Positions 8,709 through 16,069 of a DNA stretch of 64,000 nucleotides are shown one piece after another (the first letter of the stretch is position 1; each line of letters starts with the position of its first letter). The notes under the pieces were generated by a model. That model saw only the letters and a program-made list of their open reading frames with translations, had not been told where the DNA came from and ran no database searches. The translations under genes and the position numbers were made by a program. Source of the DNA: JBCCGR01 sp039029195 (lineage in GTDB: Bacteria; Pseudomonadota; Alphaproteobacteria; Rhizobiales; Rhizobiaceae). Where the stretch lies: assembly GCA_039029195.1 (NCBI GenBank), contig JBCCGR010000005.1, positions 100,240 through 164,239 of the forward strand. Reading direction: 5' to 3'.

Positions 8709-9305
8709 TCAGTCCTGACGCATCCAACTGCGTATCAAAACCGCGATGGACCTGGCATGGCCCATCGCAAAATCATCATTTGATCTCGCCTTGATCGCCA
8801 CGTGCAATCCGAGCAACAGATCCACGAGGATTTTCGCAGCATCATCGGGCGCAAGCCTACTCAATGGATCTCCATCTGCTCTGGCGTTGACCAGGATTTC
8901 ACTCACCCGCTCTTCAAACAGGGTCAAATAGCGCTCGATTCTCGCATTGACGGCATCGTTTGCACGGTCAAACTCGGCAATTGAGTTGAACGCCAGACAT
9001 CCTTTTTGGTCGATACTCGGGATGCGTCCGGGCACAACCAGACTTTCAAACCACTCTGCGAGCGAGCCCAGATCAGTTGAATCGGGATCGGGAAAGGCCG
9101 ACGCCTCAGCCCGGTCGAGATAGGCATCAAGGGTTTCTAGAAAGAAACCCTCCTTACCACCGTAAGATGTTTGCAGGGTGAACCTGGTGAGGCCTGTTTT
9201 TTCCTCAATCTCACGAGTGCTCGCACCGGAGTAGCCCTCGCTCCAAAACAGGTCCAATGCGGATGCGACCGCGCTCTCGTGATCGGTTTTCCGTTTTCGC
9301 GCCAA
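8709..9305 (-). CDS. TetR family transcriptional regulator
   Basis: A 198-residue repressor-type regulator: N-terminal helix-turn-helix (STREIEEKTGLTRFTLQTSY, about residues 29-49) and a helical ligand-binding domain. Translation starts at TTG 9305 with AGAGG 5 bases upstream; no closer ATG fits. It is divergent from DUF4345 and haloalkane dehalogenase genes, and two nested palindromes lie between the promoters, so it very probably controls itself and that operon. The inducer is unknown; a halogenated or hydrophobic small molecule would fit the neighbouring enzyme. Confidence 0.9.
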   Translation of the reverse strand: MARKRKTDHESAVASALDLFWSEGYSGASTREIEEKTGLTRFTLQTSYGGKEGFFLETLDAYLDRAEASAFPDPDSTDLGSLAEWFESLVVPGRIPSIDQKGCLAFNSIAEFDRANDAVNARIERYLTLFEERVSEILVNARADGDPLSRLAPDDAAKILVDLLLGLHVAIKARSNDDFAMGHARSIAVLIRSWMRQD

Positions 9306-9333
9306 ACCAGCCTCTTGATTTTTCTATCCAGTC

Positions 9334-9354
9334 GACTAGAAATTATTTCTAGTC
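9334..9354. promoter_or_regulatory. putative TetR operator 1 (21-bp palindrome)
   Basis: Perfect palindrome GACTAGAAAT-T-ATTTCTAGTC centred on 9344, 29 bases from the tetR start codon. Size and symmetry fit a TetR dimer site. It overlaps the second palindrome by six bases. Confidence 0.65.
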
Positions 9355-9364
9355 ACGTGACTAG
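9349..9364. promoter_or_regulatory. putative TetR operator 2 (16-bp palindrome)
   Basis: Perfect palindrome CTAGTCACGTGACTAG, 51 bases before the DUF4345 start codon. It shares the CTAGTC half-site with operator 1, so one regulator could bind both, cooperatively or exclusively. Confidence 0.6.
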
Positions 9365-9414
9365 CATAAATCCATGAACCGGACAATGCGCCGGAAACCC
9401 TCGGGAGATCAATC

Positions 9415-9822
9415 ATGAAACCATCGGCGAGGAAGCTCACCGCTCGCCTATTGTTGGGTCTCGTAGCACTATTCCTGCTGATGAATGGTTTGAGGATCAT
9501 GTTTGATCCATCAGGCGCTCTTGCGGGCATGCTCGTCGATGCCAACAGCGCGGAAGGCCTGTCGAACGTGCGCGCGCTCTGGGGAGGAGCCATAACCGCA
9601 ATCGGCATTTCTGTGGTGATCGCCGCGGTAACGGGCAAGATTGAAAATGCCCGGCCAGCCGTGCTGTTCAGCTTCATGCTGGTTGTCGCCAGAATTGTCG
9701 GGATCATTGTTGATGGCTCGTTCGATCGCGCCATTGTGTTCACGGTCGTTCCGATCGTCGTGTTTCTGTTGCTTCTCACAGCCCACAAGTTGCTCGACAA
9801 ATCGGAAGAGGCGCAGGCCTGA
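9415..9822 (+). CDS. DUF4345 family membrane protein
   Basis: A 135-residue protein with four predicted membrane helices (about 10-30, 55-75, 80-98 and 103-123), matching the DUF4345 family of small inner-membrane proteins with no known activity. GGGAG precedes the ATG. It is the first gene of a two-gene operon with haloalkane dehalogenase, 42 bases downstream, divergent from the TetR gene. Confidence 0.8.
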   Translation: MKPSARKLTARLLLGLVALFLLMNGLRIMFDPSGALAGMLVDANSAEGLSNVRALWGGAITAIGISVVIAAVTGKIENARPAVLFSFMLVVARIVGIIVDGSFDRAIVFTVVPIVVFLLLLTAHKLLDKSEEAQA

Positions 9823-9864
9823 CGAACATTCTCCAATGTTTGAAAGACCCACAAGGACAATTCA

Positions 9865-10737
9865 ATGAGCATTTCCGCCGAGTTTCCGTTTGAATCCCGC
9901 TACGTCGAGGTGCAGGGACAAAAAATCCACTATGTGGAGCAAGGAGAAGGCAAGCCGATCCTGTTCATTCACGGCAATCCCACCTCCTCTTACCTGTGGC
10001 GAAACATCATTCCCTATGCCGCACAGCATGGTCGGGCAATCGCACTTGATCTCATCGGCATGGGGAAATCCGAGAAGCCTGACCTGCGCTATCGATTTGA
10101 AGACCATGTCCCGTTCGTGGACGGCTTCATTGAAGCGCTCAATTTGAAAGACGTGACGTTGGTGATTCATGATTGGGGATCCGCACTGGGATTTCACAAC
10201 GCCCATCGAAATCCGGACAATGTGCGCGCAATCGCTTTCATGGAGGCGGTTATCCGGCCAATGCGATGGTCAGATTTTCCCTCCGATTTCAAAGTCGGTT
10301 TCAAGCTCATGCGGACGCCGGGTCTCGGCTGGCTCATGATTTCGGGGTTCAACATGTTTGTGAACAAGATCCTGCCAAGCGCAGTCGTCCGCAGACTGAC
10401 AGATGCTGAAATGGCGCACTACCGCGCACCCTACCCTACCACCGGGAGCAGGCGCCCGCTTAGGCAATGGCCATGCGAAATTCCAATCGATGGCACCCCA
10501 TCGGATGTTCACGCCATTGTTGAAGGCTACAGCCGATGGTTGGGTGAGACGGACACACCGATGCAACTATTCTGCGGAACTCCGGGCGGCACCATCCAGA
10601 AGAGCGGGCTTGAGTGGTGCCAAACCACCATCAAGAACCTCGAAATCGTGGATATCGGACCGGGCATTCATTTCCTGCAGGAGGACAACCCTCACCTCAT
10701 CGGTGAACGGCTGGGAAACTGGCTTGAGCGCACCTAG
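9865..10737 (+). CDS. haloalkane dehalogenase (subfamily II type)
   Basis: A 290-residue alpha/beta hydrolase predicted to convert haloalkanes into alcohol plus halide. Diagnostic features: HGNPTSSYLWR with halide-stabilising Asn38; nucleophile Asp103 followed by the second halide ligand Trp104 in VIHDWGSALG; Glu127 after the next strand (FMEAVIRP) as the HLD-II acid; and catalytic His269 (GPGIHFLQED). The Asp-Trp pair separates it from ordinary esterases, which have Ser at that site. No signal peptide. The natural substrate is unknown; marine relatives often have none assigned. Co-transcribed with DUF4345 under probable TetR control. Confidence 0.9.
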   Translation: MSISAEFPFESRYVEVQGQKIHYVEQGEGKPILFIHGNPTSSYLWRNIIPYAAQHGRAIALDLIGMGKSEKPDLRYRFEDHVPFVDGFIEALNLKDVTLVIHDWGSALGFHNAHRNPDNVRAIAFMEAVIRPMRWSDFPSDFKVGFKLMRTPGLGWLMISGFNMFVNKILPSAVVRRLTDAEMAHYRAPYPTTGSRRPLRQWPCEIPIDGTPSDVHAIVEGYSRWLGETDTPMQLFCGTPGGTIQKSGLEWCQTTIKNLEIVDIGPGIHFLQEDNPHLIGERLGNWLERT

Positions 10738-10761
10738 TCAAAGCCCCCGTCCTCGAGGCGG

Positions 10762-11016
10762 TTAATCTGGCACAGGATCATACCCGCTCGTGCCGCCTGG
10801 CCCGCATTTGAGAACCCGGCGAAATCCCATCCAGCTGCCCCGCGTCAAGCCATGCCGCGCAATCGCCTCATAGGCATATTCGGAACAGGTCGGCATATGG
10901 CGGCAGCCGTGGCCGATAAATCCTGAAAGCGTGAGTTGATAGAGACGCACCAACCCTGTTCCCAACAGGCGGCCCGGCGTTTTGCGCCAAGGCCCCTCAT
11001 AGTTTCGTGAAGTCAC
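10762..11016 (-). CDS. yidD: membrane protein insertion efficiency factor YidD
   Basis: An 84-residue small protein with the family hallmark GCRHMPTCSEYAYEAI (three conserved Cys/His positions) and the C-terminal KCGPGG..GYDPVP. It associates with the inner membrane and assists YidC-dependent insertion. In many bacteria it sits between rnpA and yidC; here it lies alone beside an Fe-S scaffold gene. It converges on the dehalogenase gene with 24 bases between stops. Confidence 0.93.
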   Translation of the reverse strand: MTSRNYEGPWRKTPGRLLGTGLVRLYQLTLSGFIGHGCRHMPTCSEYAYEAIARHGLTRGSWMGFRRVLKCGPGGTSGYDPVPD

Positions 11017-11031
11017 AGCCGCGCCATGACC

Positions 11032-11478
11032 TCAGGCAGCGTCGTTCTGACGTTTGGCCTCGATTTCTGATATCGCACTGTCCAGCGCGTCAAACACGAG
11101 AAGAATTGAAGCGTGGCGAGCCTTGTAATCGCGAACTGGCTCAAAATACTTCAGGTCCTCAAACCTTCCCGATGGAACAAGCCCCTCTTCCTTGAGCATT
11201 TTGTACATCGCGTCCCGCGCGTCGCGAACCTCCTGCGTGGTGGCCCCGATCACCTTGGTTGCAACAATCGAAGAAGACGCCTGCCCCAATGCGCAGGCTT
11301 TAACATCATGCGCATAGTCCGCAATGGTGTCGCCATCCAAGTTGATGTCCACAGTCACGGTGGAACCGCACAGCTTGGAATGCGCCTTCGCAGTTGCTTC
11401 AGGAGCCTCCAGACGATCCGTAAGCGGAATATTGCCAGCATACTCCAGAATACGGGCATTGTAGACGTCATTGATCAT
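11032..11478 (-). CDS. NifU/IscU-like iron-sulfur scaffold protein
   Basis: A 148-residue IscU-fold protein. The two cluster cysteines Cys37 (KLCGST) and Cys62 (KACALGQASS) are present, but the Asp next to the first Cys and the third ligand Cys are replaced (CGS; RHAS near residue 120), so it may deliver or sense rather than assemble clusters in the classic way. I chose ATG 11478 because homologous IscU proteins start about there; the open frame upstream adds a low-complexity stretch. 15 bases upstream of yidD on the same strand, probably co-transcribed. Confidence 0.85.
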   Translation of the reverse strand: MINDVYNARILEYAGNIPLTDRLEAPEATAKAHSKLCGSTVTVDINLDGDTIADYAHDVKACALGQASSSIVATKVIGATTQEVRDARDAMYKMLKEEGLVPSGRFEDLKYFEPVRDYKARHASILLVFDALDSAISEIEAKRQNDAA

Positions 11479-11805
11479 AGCTTCGTCGGTACATTTGCGT
11501 TTGTTGCGACCTCGTTCACGGATAACTGGGTGAGAGGTTGGCACAATTCAATCCGGGAAAAACGTCTCACCGCTTGACCGGAAATTCTTCTGATCCATAT
11601 GAGAGTACGGAGCGTAAAGCTGCAAGAACAATTTTTCGGTCGCGAATGCGACAAGGATATTGTAAAGTCTGCTCCTGTCACCGTGCCTGAAAGGGCCCCG
11701 GGACCACATAAAGCCCGTTGTTTTCAACACGTTACAACATGGCTTGGCCGGTCCAAGAATTGAGGCTGACGCCAAGAACGTAACGTTGGAAACGGGATTT
11801 TCCAA

Positions 11806-12441
11806 ATGACACAGATTGTTGATTTTCCGACCGCACCCGAAAAGCGGGAAATACTGCCACCTGAAAAGCGGCCTTCCCGCGAGGAAGCGGAAGCAGCCGT
11901 TGCAACGCTCATTCGTTGGGCCGGAGAAAATCCGGACCGTGAAGGGCTGATCGACACGCCGTCGCGCGTGGTCAAGGCATTCAGTGAGCTATATTCTGGC
12001 TATGATGGCGATGCCGCAGACGTGCTGGGCCGCACTTTTGAAGAAGTGGCGGGATATGACGATATCGTGCTGGTTCGCGACATTCAGTTTCACTCGCACT
12101 GTGAACATCACATGCTGCCAGTCATCGGTAAGGCCCATGTTGCTTACTTGCCCGCCGGTCGTGTGCTGGGTCTTTCCAAGGTTGCCCGTTTGGTTGAGAT
12201 GTATGCAAGACGGCTCCAGACCCAAGAAGCGCTGACGGCGCAGGTTTCCGAAGCCATTCAGGAAAATCTGAAGCCACGCGGCGTCGCAATGATGGTTGAA
12301 GCCGAACATATGTGCATGGCCATGCGCGGCATTCGAAAGCAGGGATCCTCCACATTTACAACGACCTTCACTGGAACGTTCAAGTCGGACCCGGCTGAAC
12401 AGGCCAAGTTTTTCGCCCTGCTGAAGGCTGGCGACGAATAG
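11806..12441 (+). CDS. folE: GTP cyclohydrolase I
   Basis: A 211-residue enzyme that converts GTP to 7,8-dihydroneopterin triphosphate, the first step of folate (and queuosine-related pterin) synthesis. Zinc ligands are visible: Cys99 and His102 in HCEHHMLP and Cys170 in EHMCMAMRG; the GTP-binding VLGLSKVARLVEMYARRLQ segment is intact. The 261-base gap before it contains only a short GTCGC/GCGAC hairpin and no clear riboswitch. It is followed 25 bases later by hisI. Confidence 0.97.
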   Translation: MTQIVDFPTAPEKREILPPEKRPSREEAEAAVATLIRWAGENPDREGLIDTPSRVVKAFSELYSGYDGDAADVLGRTFEEVAGYDDIVLVRDIQFHSHCEHHMLPVIGKAHVAYLPAGRVLGLSKVARLVEMYARRLQTQEALTAQVSEAIQENLKPRGVAMMVEAEHMCMAMRGIRKQGSSTFTTTFTGTFKSDPAEQAKFFALLKAGDE

Positions 12442-12466
12442 CTCAGCAACACAACACGGCCAGTCC

Positions 12467-12919
12467 ATGTCGTCTTCCATTCAGTTCCCCGCCCCTCTTC
12501 CCAAGGCTGAACAGGACGCAACGTCTGAGTTTTCGCCGAAGTTCGACGCTGACGGGCTGATTACTGCTGTGGCAGTCGACGCTGATGACGGCCAGCCATT
12601 GATGCTTGCCTATATGAACGCTGAAAGTCTCGCCCTCACTCTGCAAACGGGCGAGGCCCACTATTGGAGCCGGTCACGCGCAGAACTGTGGCACAAGGGG
12701 GCCACGTCTGGAAATGTTCAGGAAGTGGTCGAAGTCCTGACTGATTGCGATCAGGACGCACTGGTCTTGAGAGTACGCCCCAAGGGCCATGGCTCAGCCT
12801 GCCATACAGGCCGGAAATCATGCTTTTATCGCAGCGTGACGCTTGAGGGTAACAAATGTTCCCTGACTTTCTCCGACGACACCCCACGTTTTGATCCAAA
12901 CGAGGTTTACCAAAAGTAA
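12467..12919 (+). CDS. hisI: phosphoribosyl-AMP cyclohydrolase
   Basis: A 150-residue HisI enzyme; opens the adenine ring of phosphoribosyl-AMP in step 3 of histidine synthesis. Conserved blocks: AYMNAESL, HYWSRSRAELWHKGATSGN, metal-binding DCDQDALV and the C-terminal ACHTGRKSCFYR with two zinc cysteines. There is no HisE domain, as in most alphaproteobacteria where hisE is separate. Downstream of folE in the same direction, likely co-transcribed. Confidence 0.96.
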   Translation: MSSSIQFPAPLPKAEQDATSEFSPKFDADGLITAVAVDADDGQPLMLAYMNAESLALTLQTGEAHYWSRSRAELWHKGATSGNVQEVVEVLTDCDQDALVLRVRPKGHGSACHTGRKSCFYRSVTLEGNKCSLTFSDDTPRFDPNEVYQK

Positions 12920-13015
12920 CGGGACTTTCCCGACACCCTCCAGAACCGTCTAGAACGATTCATTGTTTGGTGACCTTCGTTTGACACGATCAATACGTTG
13001 GTGTGGAGAATTCTG

Positions 13016-14071
13016 GTGGACCGTACTCTAAACAAAGTTTCGCGCATTTCTGATGTTTCAGAAACGGACGATCTGTCCCCGATCACGCAGGAAGCAGCGG
13101 ATCCAATTCTTGCGTCCGACCCATCCGCCCTATCCGAAAAAGTTGTCGATCTCGACCACAAACGGCCCGGTGGCATTGCCCTGGCACTTGGTGGTGGAGC
13201 TGCAAGGGGCTGGAGCCATATCGGCGTCCTGCGCGCTTTGGACGATTCCAAAATTCCCGTTGAGATGATCGCTGGCACTTCGATTGGTGCATTGGTTGGT
13301 GGCTGCTATCTTTCAGGCCATTTGGATGAACTCGAAGAATTTGCCCGCAGTTTAACCCGTCGCCGCATCGTCGGCTTTTTGGACTTCTCACTGCGCGGCT
13401 CGGGCCTGATCTCGGGCATCAAACTTGCCGAGCGCATGGAATCGCATTTGAAAGACGTTCGCATTGAAGATCTGGGCCGCACGCTGGTGTGTGTGGCAAC
13501 GGAAATCCGCACTGGCCATGAAGTCTGGCTGAGCCATGGCCCCATCATAGACGCCATTCGCGCATCCTATGCCCTTCCTGGCATTTTTGAACCAGTCGCT
13601 ATGCATGATCGCCTGCTAGTGGACGGAGCACTGGTCAACCCGGTTCCCGTGTCGGTGTGCCGCGTTCATGAAGCTAGCTGCGTGGTCGCCATCAATCTGA
13701 ATTCGGATATCTTTGGCAAAGCTGCCGTTGTCCGACCCAAACCCAATCCGGAAGAAACTGTTGAAGAAACAGGTGAATCCGGTGCTCAGGACCAGTCGAG
13801 CATCGGCAAATGGCTGGTCGGCGAACAGGGCAAGTCCATGGGTATGACTGGAGTTATGGTTGAAGCCTTCAACATCATTCAGGATCGAATTTCCCGGTCC
13901 CGGCTGGCCGGCGATCCTCCCGATCTCATGTTCTCACCACGCGTGGGGCATGTAGGATTGTCCGAGTTTCATCGGGCAGACGAGACAATCGATCTTGGCT
14001 ATCAGGCAACCATGGAACAGATTGATCGGATCAGGGAGGCGGCGGAAGCCGGCCGCCTCGCCCACGCCTGA
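13016..14071 (+). CDS. patatin-like phospholipase
   Basis: Ser/Asp-dyad lipid acyl hydrolase of the RssA/patatin family, 351 residues from GTG 13016. Visible: glycine-rich oxyanion loop LALGGGAARGWSHIG (about 55-70), nucleophile elbow GTSIG (Ser near residue 89) and the DGA motif (LLVDGALVNPVP) that provides the catalytic Asp. GGAG lies 7 bases before this GTG, which is why I prefer it to TTG 12998. The C-terminal third is a charged tail typical of this clade. No signal peptide; probably cytoplasmic or peripheral membrane. Confidence 0.9.
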   Translation: MDRTLNKVSRISDVSETDDLSPITQEAADPILASDPSALSEKVVDLDHKRPGGIALALGGGAARGWSHIGVLRALDDSKIPVEMIAGTSIGALVGGCYLSGHLDELEEFARSLTRRRIVGFLDFSLRGSGLISGIKLAERMESHLKDVRIEDLGRTLVCVATEIRTGHEVWLSHGPIIDAIRASYALPGIFEPVAMHDRLLVDGALVNPVPVSVCRVHEASCVVAINLNSDIFGKAAVVRPKPNPEETVEETGESGAQDQSSIGKWLVGEQGKSMGMTGVMVEAFNIIQDRISRSRLAGDPPDLMFSPRVGHVGLSEFHRADETIDLGYQATMEQIDRIREAAEAGRLAHA

Positions 14072-14190
14072 TCCTGAAGCGCGTCAGCGAACAGCTTTCT
14101 GCCGCTCTACCTGGAACACGCATCGAAACTCATTGGAAACAAACGGCAAATCTGCCGACAATACGTGGTTGGCAGCGCACCTGAAGAAAG

Positions 14191-14622
14191 TCAGATCGCT
14201 GAGATATAGGCACGCATTTCTTCAGCGTCCTTTTCGGCCTGCTGAATGCGTTCCTTGACCACGTCTCCAATTGATATCAGGCCAGATAGCCGTCCGTCTG
14301 TGACAACCGGCACATGGCGAAACCGGCCTGCTGTCATTTTTTCCATCACCACGTTGATCGTGTCTGTTTGGGAACAGTGCACGACCGGATGGGTCATATG
14401 CTCCCCAGTGTCGTCATCGAGTGCAGAAGCCCCTTTTTGAGACATCGCGCGAACCACGTCGCGTTCTGAAACAATACCCTCGATTCCCCCATCCGGCGCT
14501 GTGACCACCACAGCCCCAATCTTGTTTTCGGCAAGGAGGTCAACGACATCGGACAGTTTGCTGAACACACCGATGGTGATCACGGCGTTGCCCTTCTGGG
14601 CCAGAATGCTTGCTACAGTCAT
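14191..14622 (-). CDS. tandem CBS domain protein
   Basis: A 143-residue stand-alone CBS pair (Bateman module), residues about 10-65 and 75-130, with characteristic GIVSERDVVRAM and GLISIGDVVKERI motifs. Such modules bind adenine nucleotides and act as sensors for partner proteins. Converges on the patatin gene. Confidence 0.92.
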   Translation of the reverse strand: MTVASILAQKGNAVITIGVFSKLSDVVDLLAENKIGAVVVTAPDGGIEGIVSERDVVRAMSQKGASALDDDTGEHMTHPVVHCSQTDTINVVMEKMTAGRFRHVPVVTDGRLSGLISIGDVVKERIQQAEKDAEEMRAYISAI

Positions 14623-14864
14623 CTATTCTTCCCCGTCATTTGCGGGGCGGCATTCCCATGTCTTTGCCCTTCATTGGGCGCTAAACCGGTGACGTAGCGG
14701 GAACGCACACACCCGGAGTTGGGCGCGCCTTTGTTCGAACGGGCAGTTTCACATCGATCAACAAACCGGCGACGATGGATCCACCTGCGCACCCGGACGT
14801 TCACGGGTACGTGATGACTGGGGCTGATTTAAGGCAGCAGAATATTCGCTTTATAATCTGACGC

Positions 14865-15608
14865 TTACGGTAAACTGGACCGCCGCGGCAGCAATCGGTC
14901 AAACAGGGGCAGCAGGAAGAAACCGGCAAAGAAGCCCCCCATATGCGCCTCCCAGGCGATGCTGACATCGCCAAAAACCGGCACCAGACCCGAACCGATA
15001 ACAAAGTTCAGCACCAGCCAGAAGCCTGCAAAGCCGAGCACGGAGCGGTTCGACAGGCTGGCCAGCAACCCAAGGCCCTGTTTTTCGTGCGGTTGCGCGC
15101 CTGGCCAGGATGGTGTGAACATAAATCGGCAGGCGGCGCCCATCAGCCCGGAATCAACAGCGGAAAAACCAATCAGCAATCCCGGACTGCCCCAGTTCAC
15201 GGCTAGATGCGCCAGAGCGCCTGCGATCGCGGTTATTACGCAGAATATGAGGAACAGGCTGGAACCAAAACGGCGCGCCACGACCGTGCCAAATGCGAGC
15301 ATCCAAAGCACGTTTATGCCCACATGCATCAAATTGCCATGGAGGAGCGCATAGCTGACTACGTTCCAGAATCGCGCGGCGGGCACTGGAATCTGATCCA
15401 CCGGATATGAGAAATAGGCCGGAATGAATGCAAATGTCAGCCTTAGCTGAAAGTTCTGATCCTGATTGAGAAGCCATTCTGTGATCGCATGAATGCCCAA
15501 CAGCACCGCAGCCATGGCGACGATCACCGAGGGCAGGTTAAACACAGGCTCCCGCTTTTTAGGAGACCGCTGCGGTTCGAATTCATGAGCAGAATTTGGT
15601 GCGTTCAT
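14865..15608 (-). CDS. rhomboid family intramembrane serine protease
   Basis: A 247-residue six-helix membrane protease. HGNLMHVGINVLWML is the conserved helix-2 motif. The catalytic serine lies in GFSAVDSGLMGA, where the usual GxSG glycine is Ala, and the catalytic His is in AHMGGFFAGF. ATG 15608 gives a cytoplasmic tail of about 20 residues before the first helix. The frame is open further upstream to 15884, but that part is translated leader with a terminator-like hairpin and is unlikely to be coding. Substrates unknown. Confidence 0.88.
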   Translation of the reverse strand: MNAPNSAHEFEPQRSPKKREPVFNLPSVIVAMAAVLLGIHAITEWLLNQDQNFQLRLTFAFIPAYFSYPVDQIPVPAARFWNVVSYALLHGNLMHVGINVLWMLAFGTVVARRFGSSLFLIFCVITAIAGALAHLAVNWGSPGLLIGFSAVDSGLMGAACRFMFTPSWPGAQPHEKQGLGLLASLSNRSVLGFAGFWLVLNFVIGSGLVPVFGDVSIAWEAHMGGFFAGFFLLPLFDRLLPRRSSLP

Positions 15609-15670
15609 ACCCGAGCGCTTACACCAAACGTCCCCGGAATTGAAATAGCGGAATTGCAATTGCCAGCTTG

Positions 15671-15713
15671 TGAAAAAAGAAAGGCCATTTGATGCAACTG
15701 CATCAAATGGCCT
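15671..15713 (-). terminator. intrinsic terminator or attenuator upstream of rhomboid gene
   Basis: Read on the minus strand, a perfect 15-bp inverted repeat (arms 15699-15713 and 15682-15696, with only two bases between) is followed directly by TTTCTTTTTTCA. It lies 63 bases before the rhomboid start codon, so it either ends a small RNA or attenuates the rhomboid transcript. Confidence 0.7.
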
Positions 15714-15850
15714 GGAGATCCCCGCCTTCCCCGTCCCCCCGACGAGTGCGGCAAGTTTAAACAATTTTCGGATCCGAATACCCCCAGACGAACCACCAGT
15801 CTGCCAATTCGAAATCCGTGCCGGAGCGATGCTGTTCCGCTCCGTGGAGT
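15671..15850 (-). ncRNA. candidate structured leader or small RNA
   Basis: The 461 bases between the rhomboid and PAS genes hold no plausible protein. On the minus strand, after a weak promoter-like pair (TTGCAA 15879-15884, 16-base spacer, TAGTGT), come a GGAGCG/CGCTCC hairpin (about 15822-15845), a CAGAC/GTCTG hairpin (about 15784-15803), a G-rich tract (GGGGACGGGGAAGGCGGGGA, about 15722-15741) and the terminator. This order suggests a structured RNA of about 180 bases. The family is not identified. Confidence 0.4.
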
Positions 15851-15968
15851 GGGTTAACACTACACGAACAAATCGCCTTTGCAACGATAACCCTTTATTA
15901 AGGTTAACAGAAGGTTACCGGGCAAAACCCCAATAAATCCGGGCCTTCTCGTCCCTCTCCCATTAAAC

Positions 15969-15984
15969 TGGCACGAAGGCTGCT
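15969..15984 (+). promoter_or_regulatory. possible sigma-54 promoter
   Basis: TGGCACGAAGGCTGCT has the -24 GG and -12 GC exactly 10 bases apart and one departure from the TGGCAC-N5-TTGCW consensus. It points at the PAS-domain gene about 90 bases downstream. No upstream activator site was identified, so this is a sequence match only. Confidence 0.35.
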
Positions 15985-16009
15985 CCATCTTCCGCGTGGG
16001 GTCGGGGCG

Positions 16010-16043
16010 GCACGAGATGTCTCATTTTGGGATCATCTCGTGC
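16010..16043. promoter_or_regulatory. 10-bp inverted repeat before PAS gene
   Basis: GCACGAGATG (16010-16019) and CATCTCGTGC (16034-16043) are perfect arms around a 14-base loop. It could be an operator or a hairpin in the 5' leader of the PAS gene. Confidence 0.45.
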
Positions 16044-16069
16044 TGTGGGCCGACCGGACGCAAAGGCGA

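Noticed and set aside
8706..8721. GCGTCAG-tc-CTGACGC hairpin as terminator for the TMEM43 and TetR genes
   Set aside because: Only a two-base loop and no T-tract; it overlaps the TetR stop codon. Could still be weakly functional, but not listed.
4649..10737. Genomic island with mobile-element borders
   Set aside because: Despite varied content I saw no integrase, transposase, flanking direct repeat or tRNA junction; kept only as a composition-based observation.
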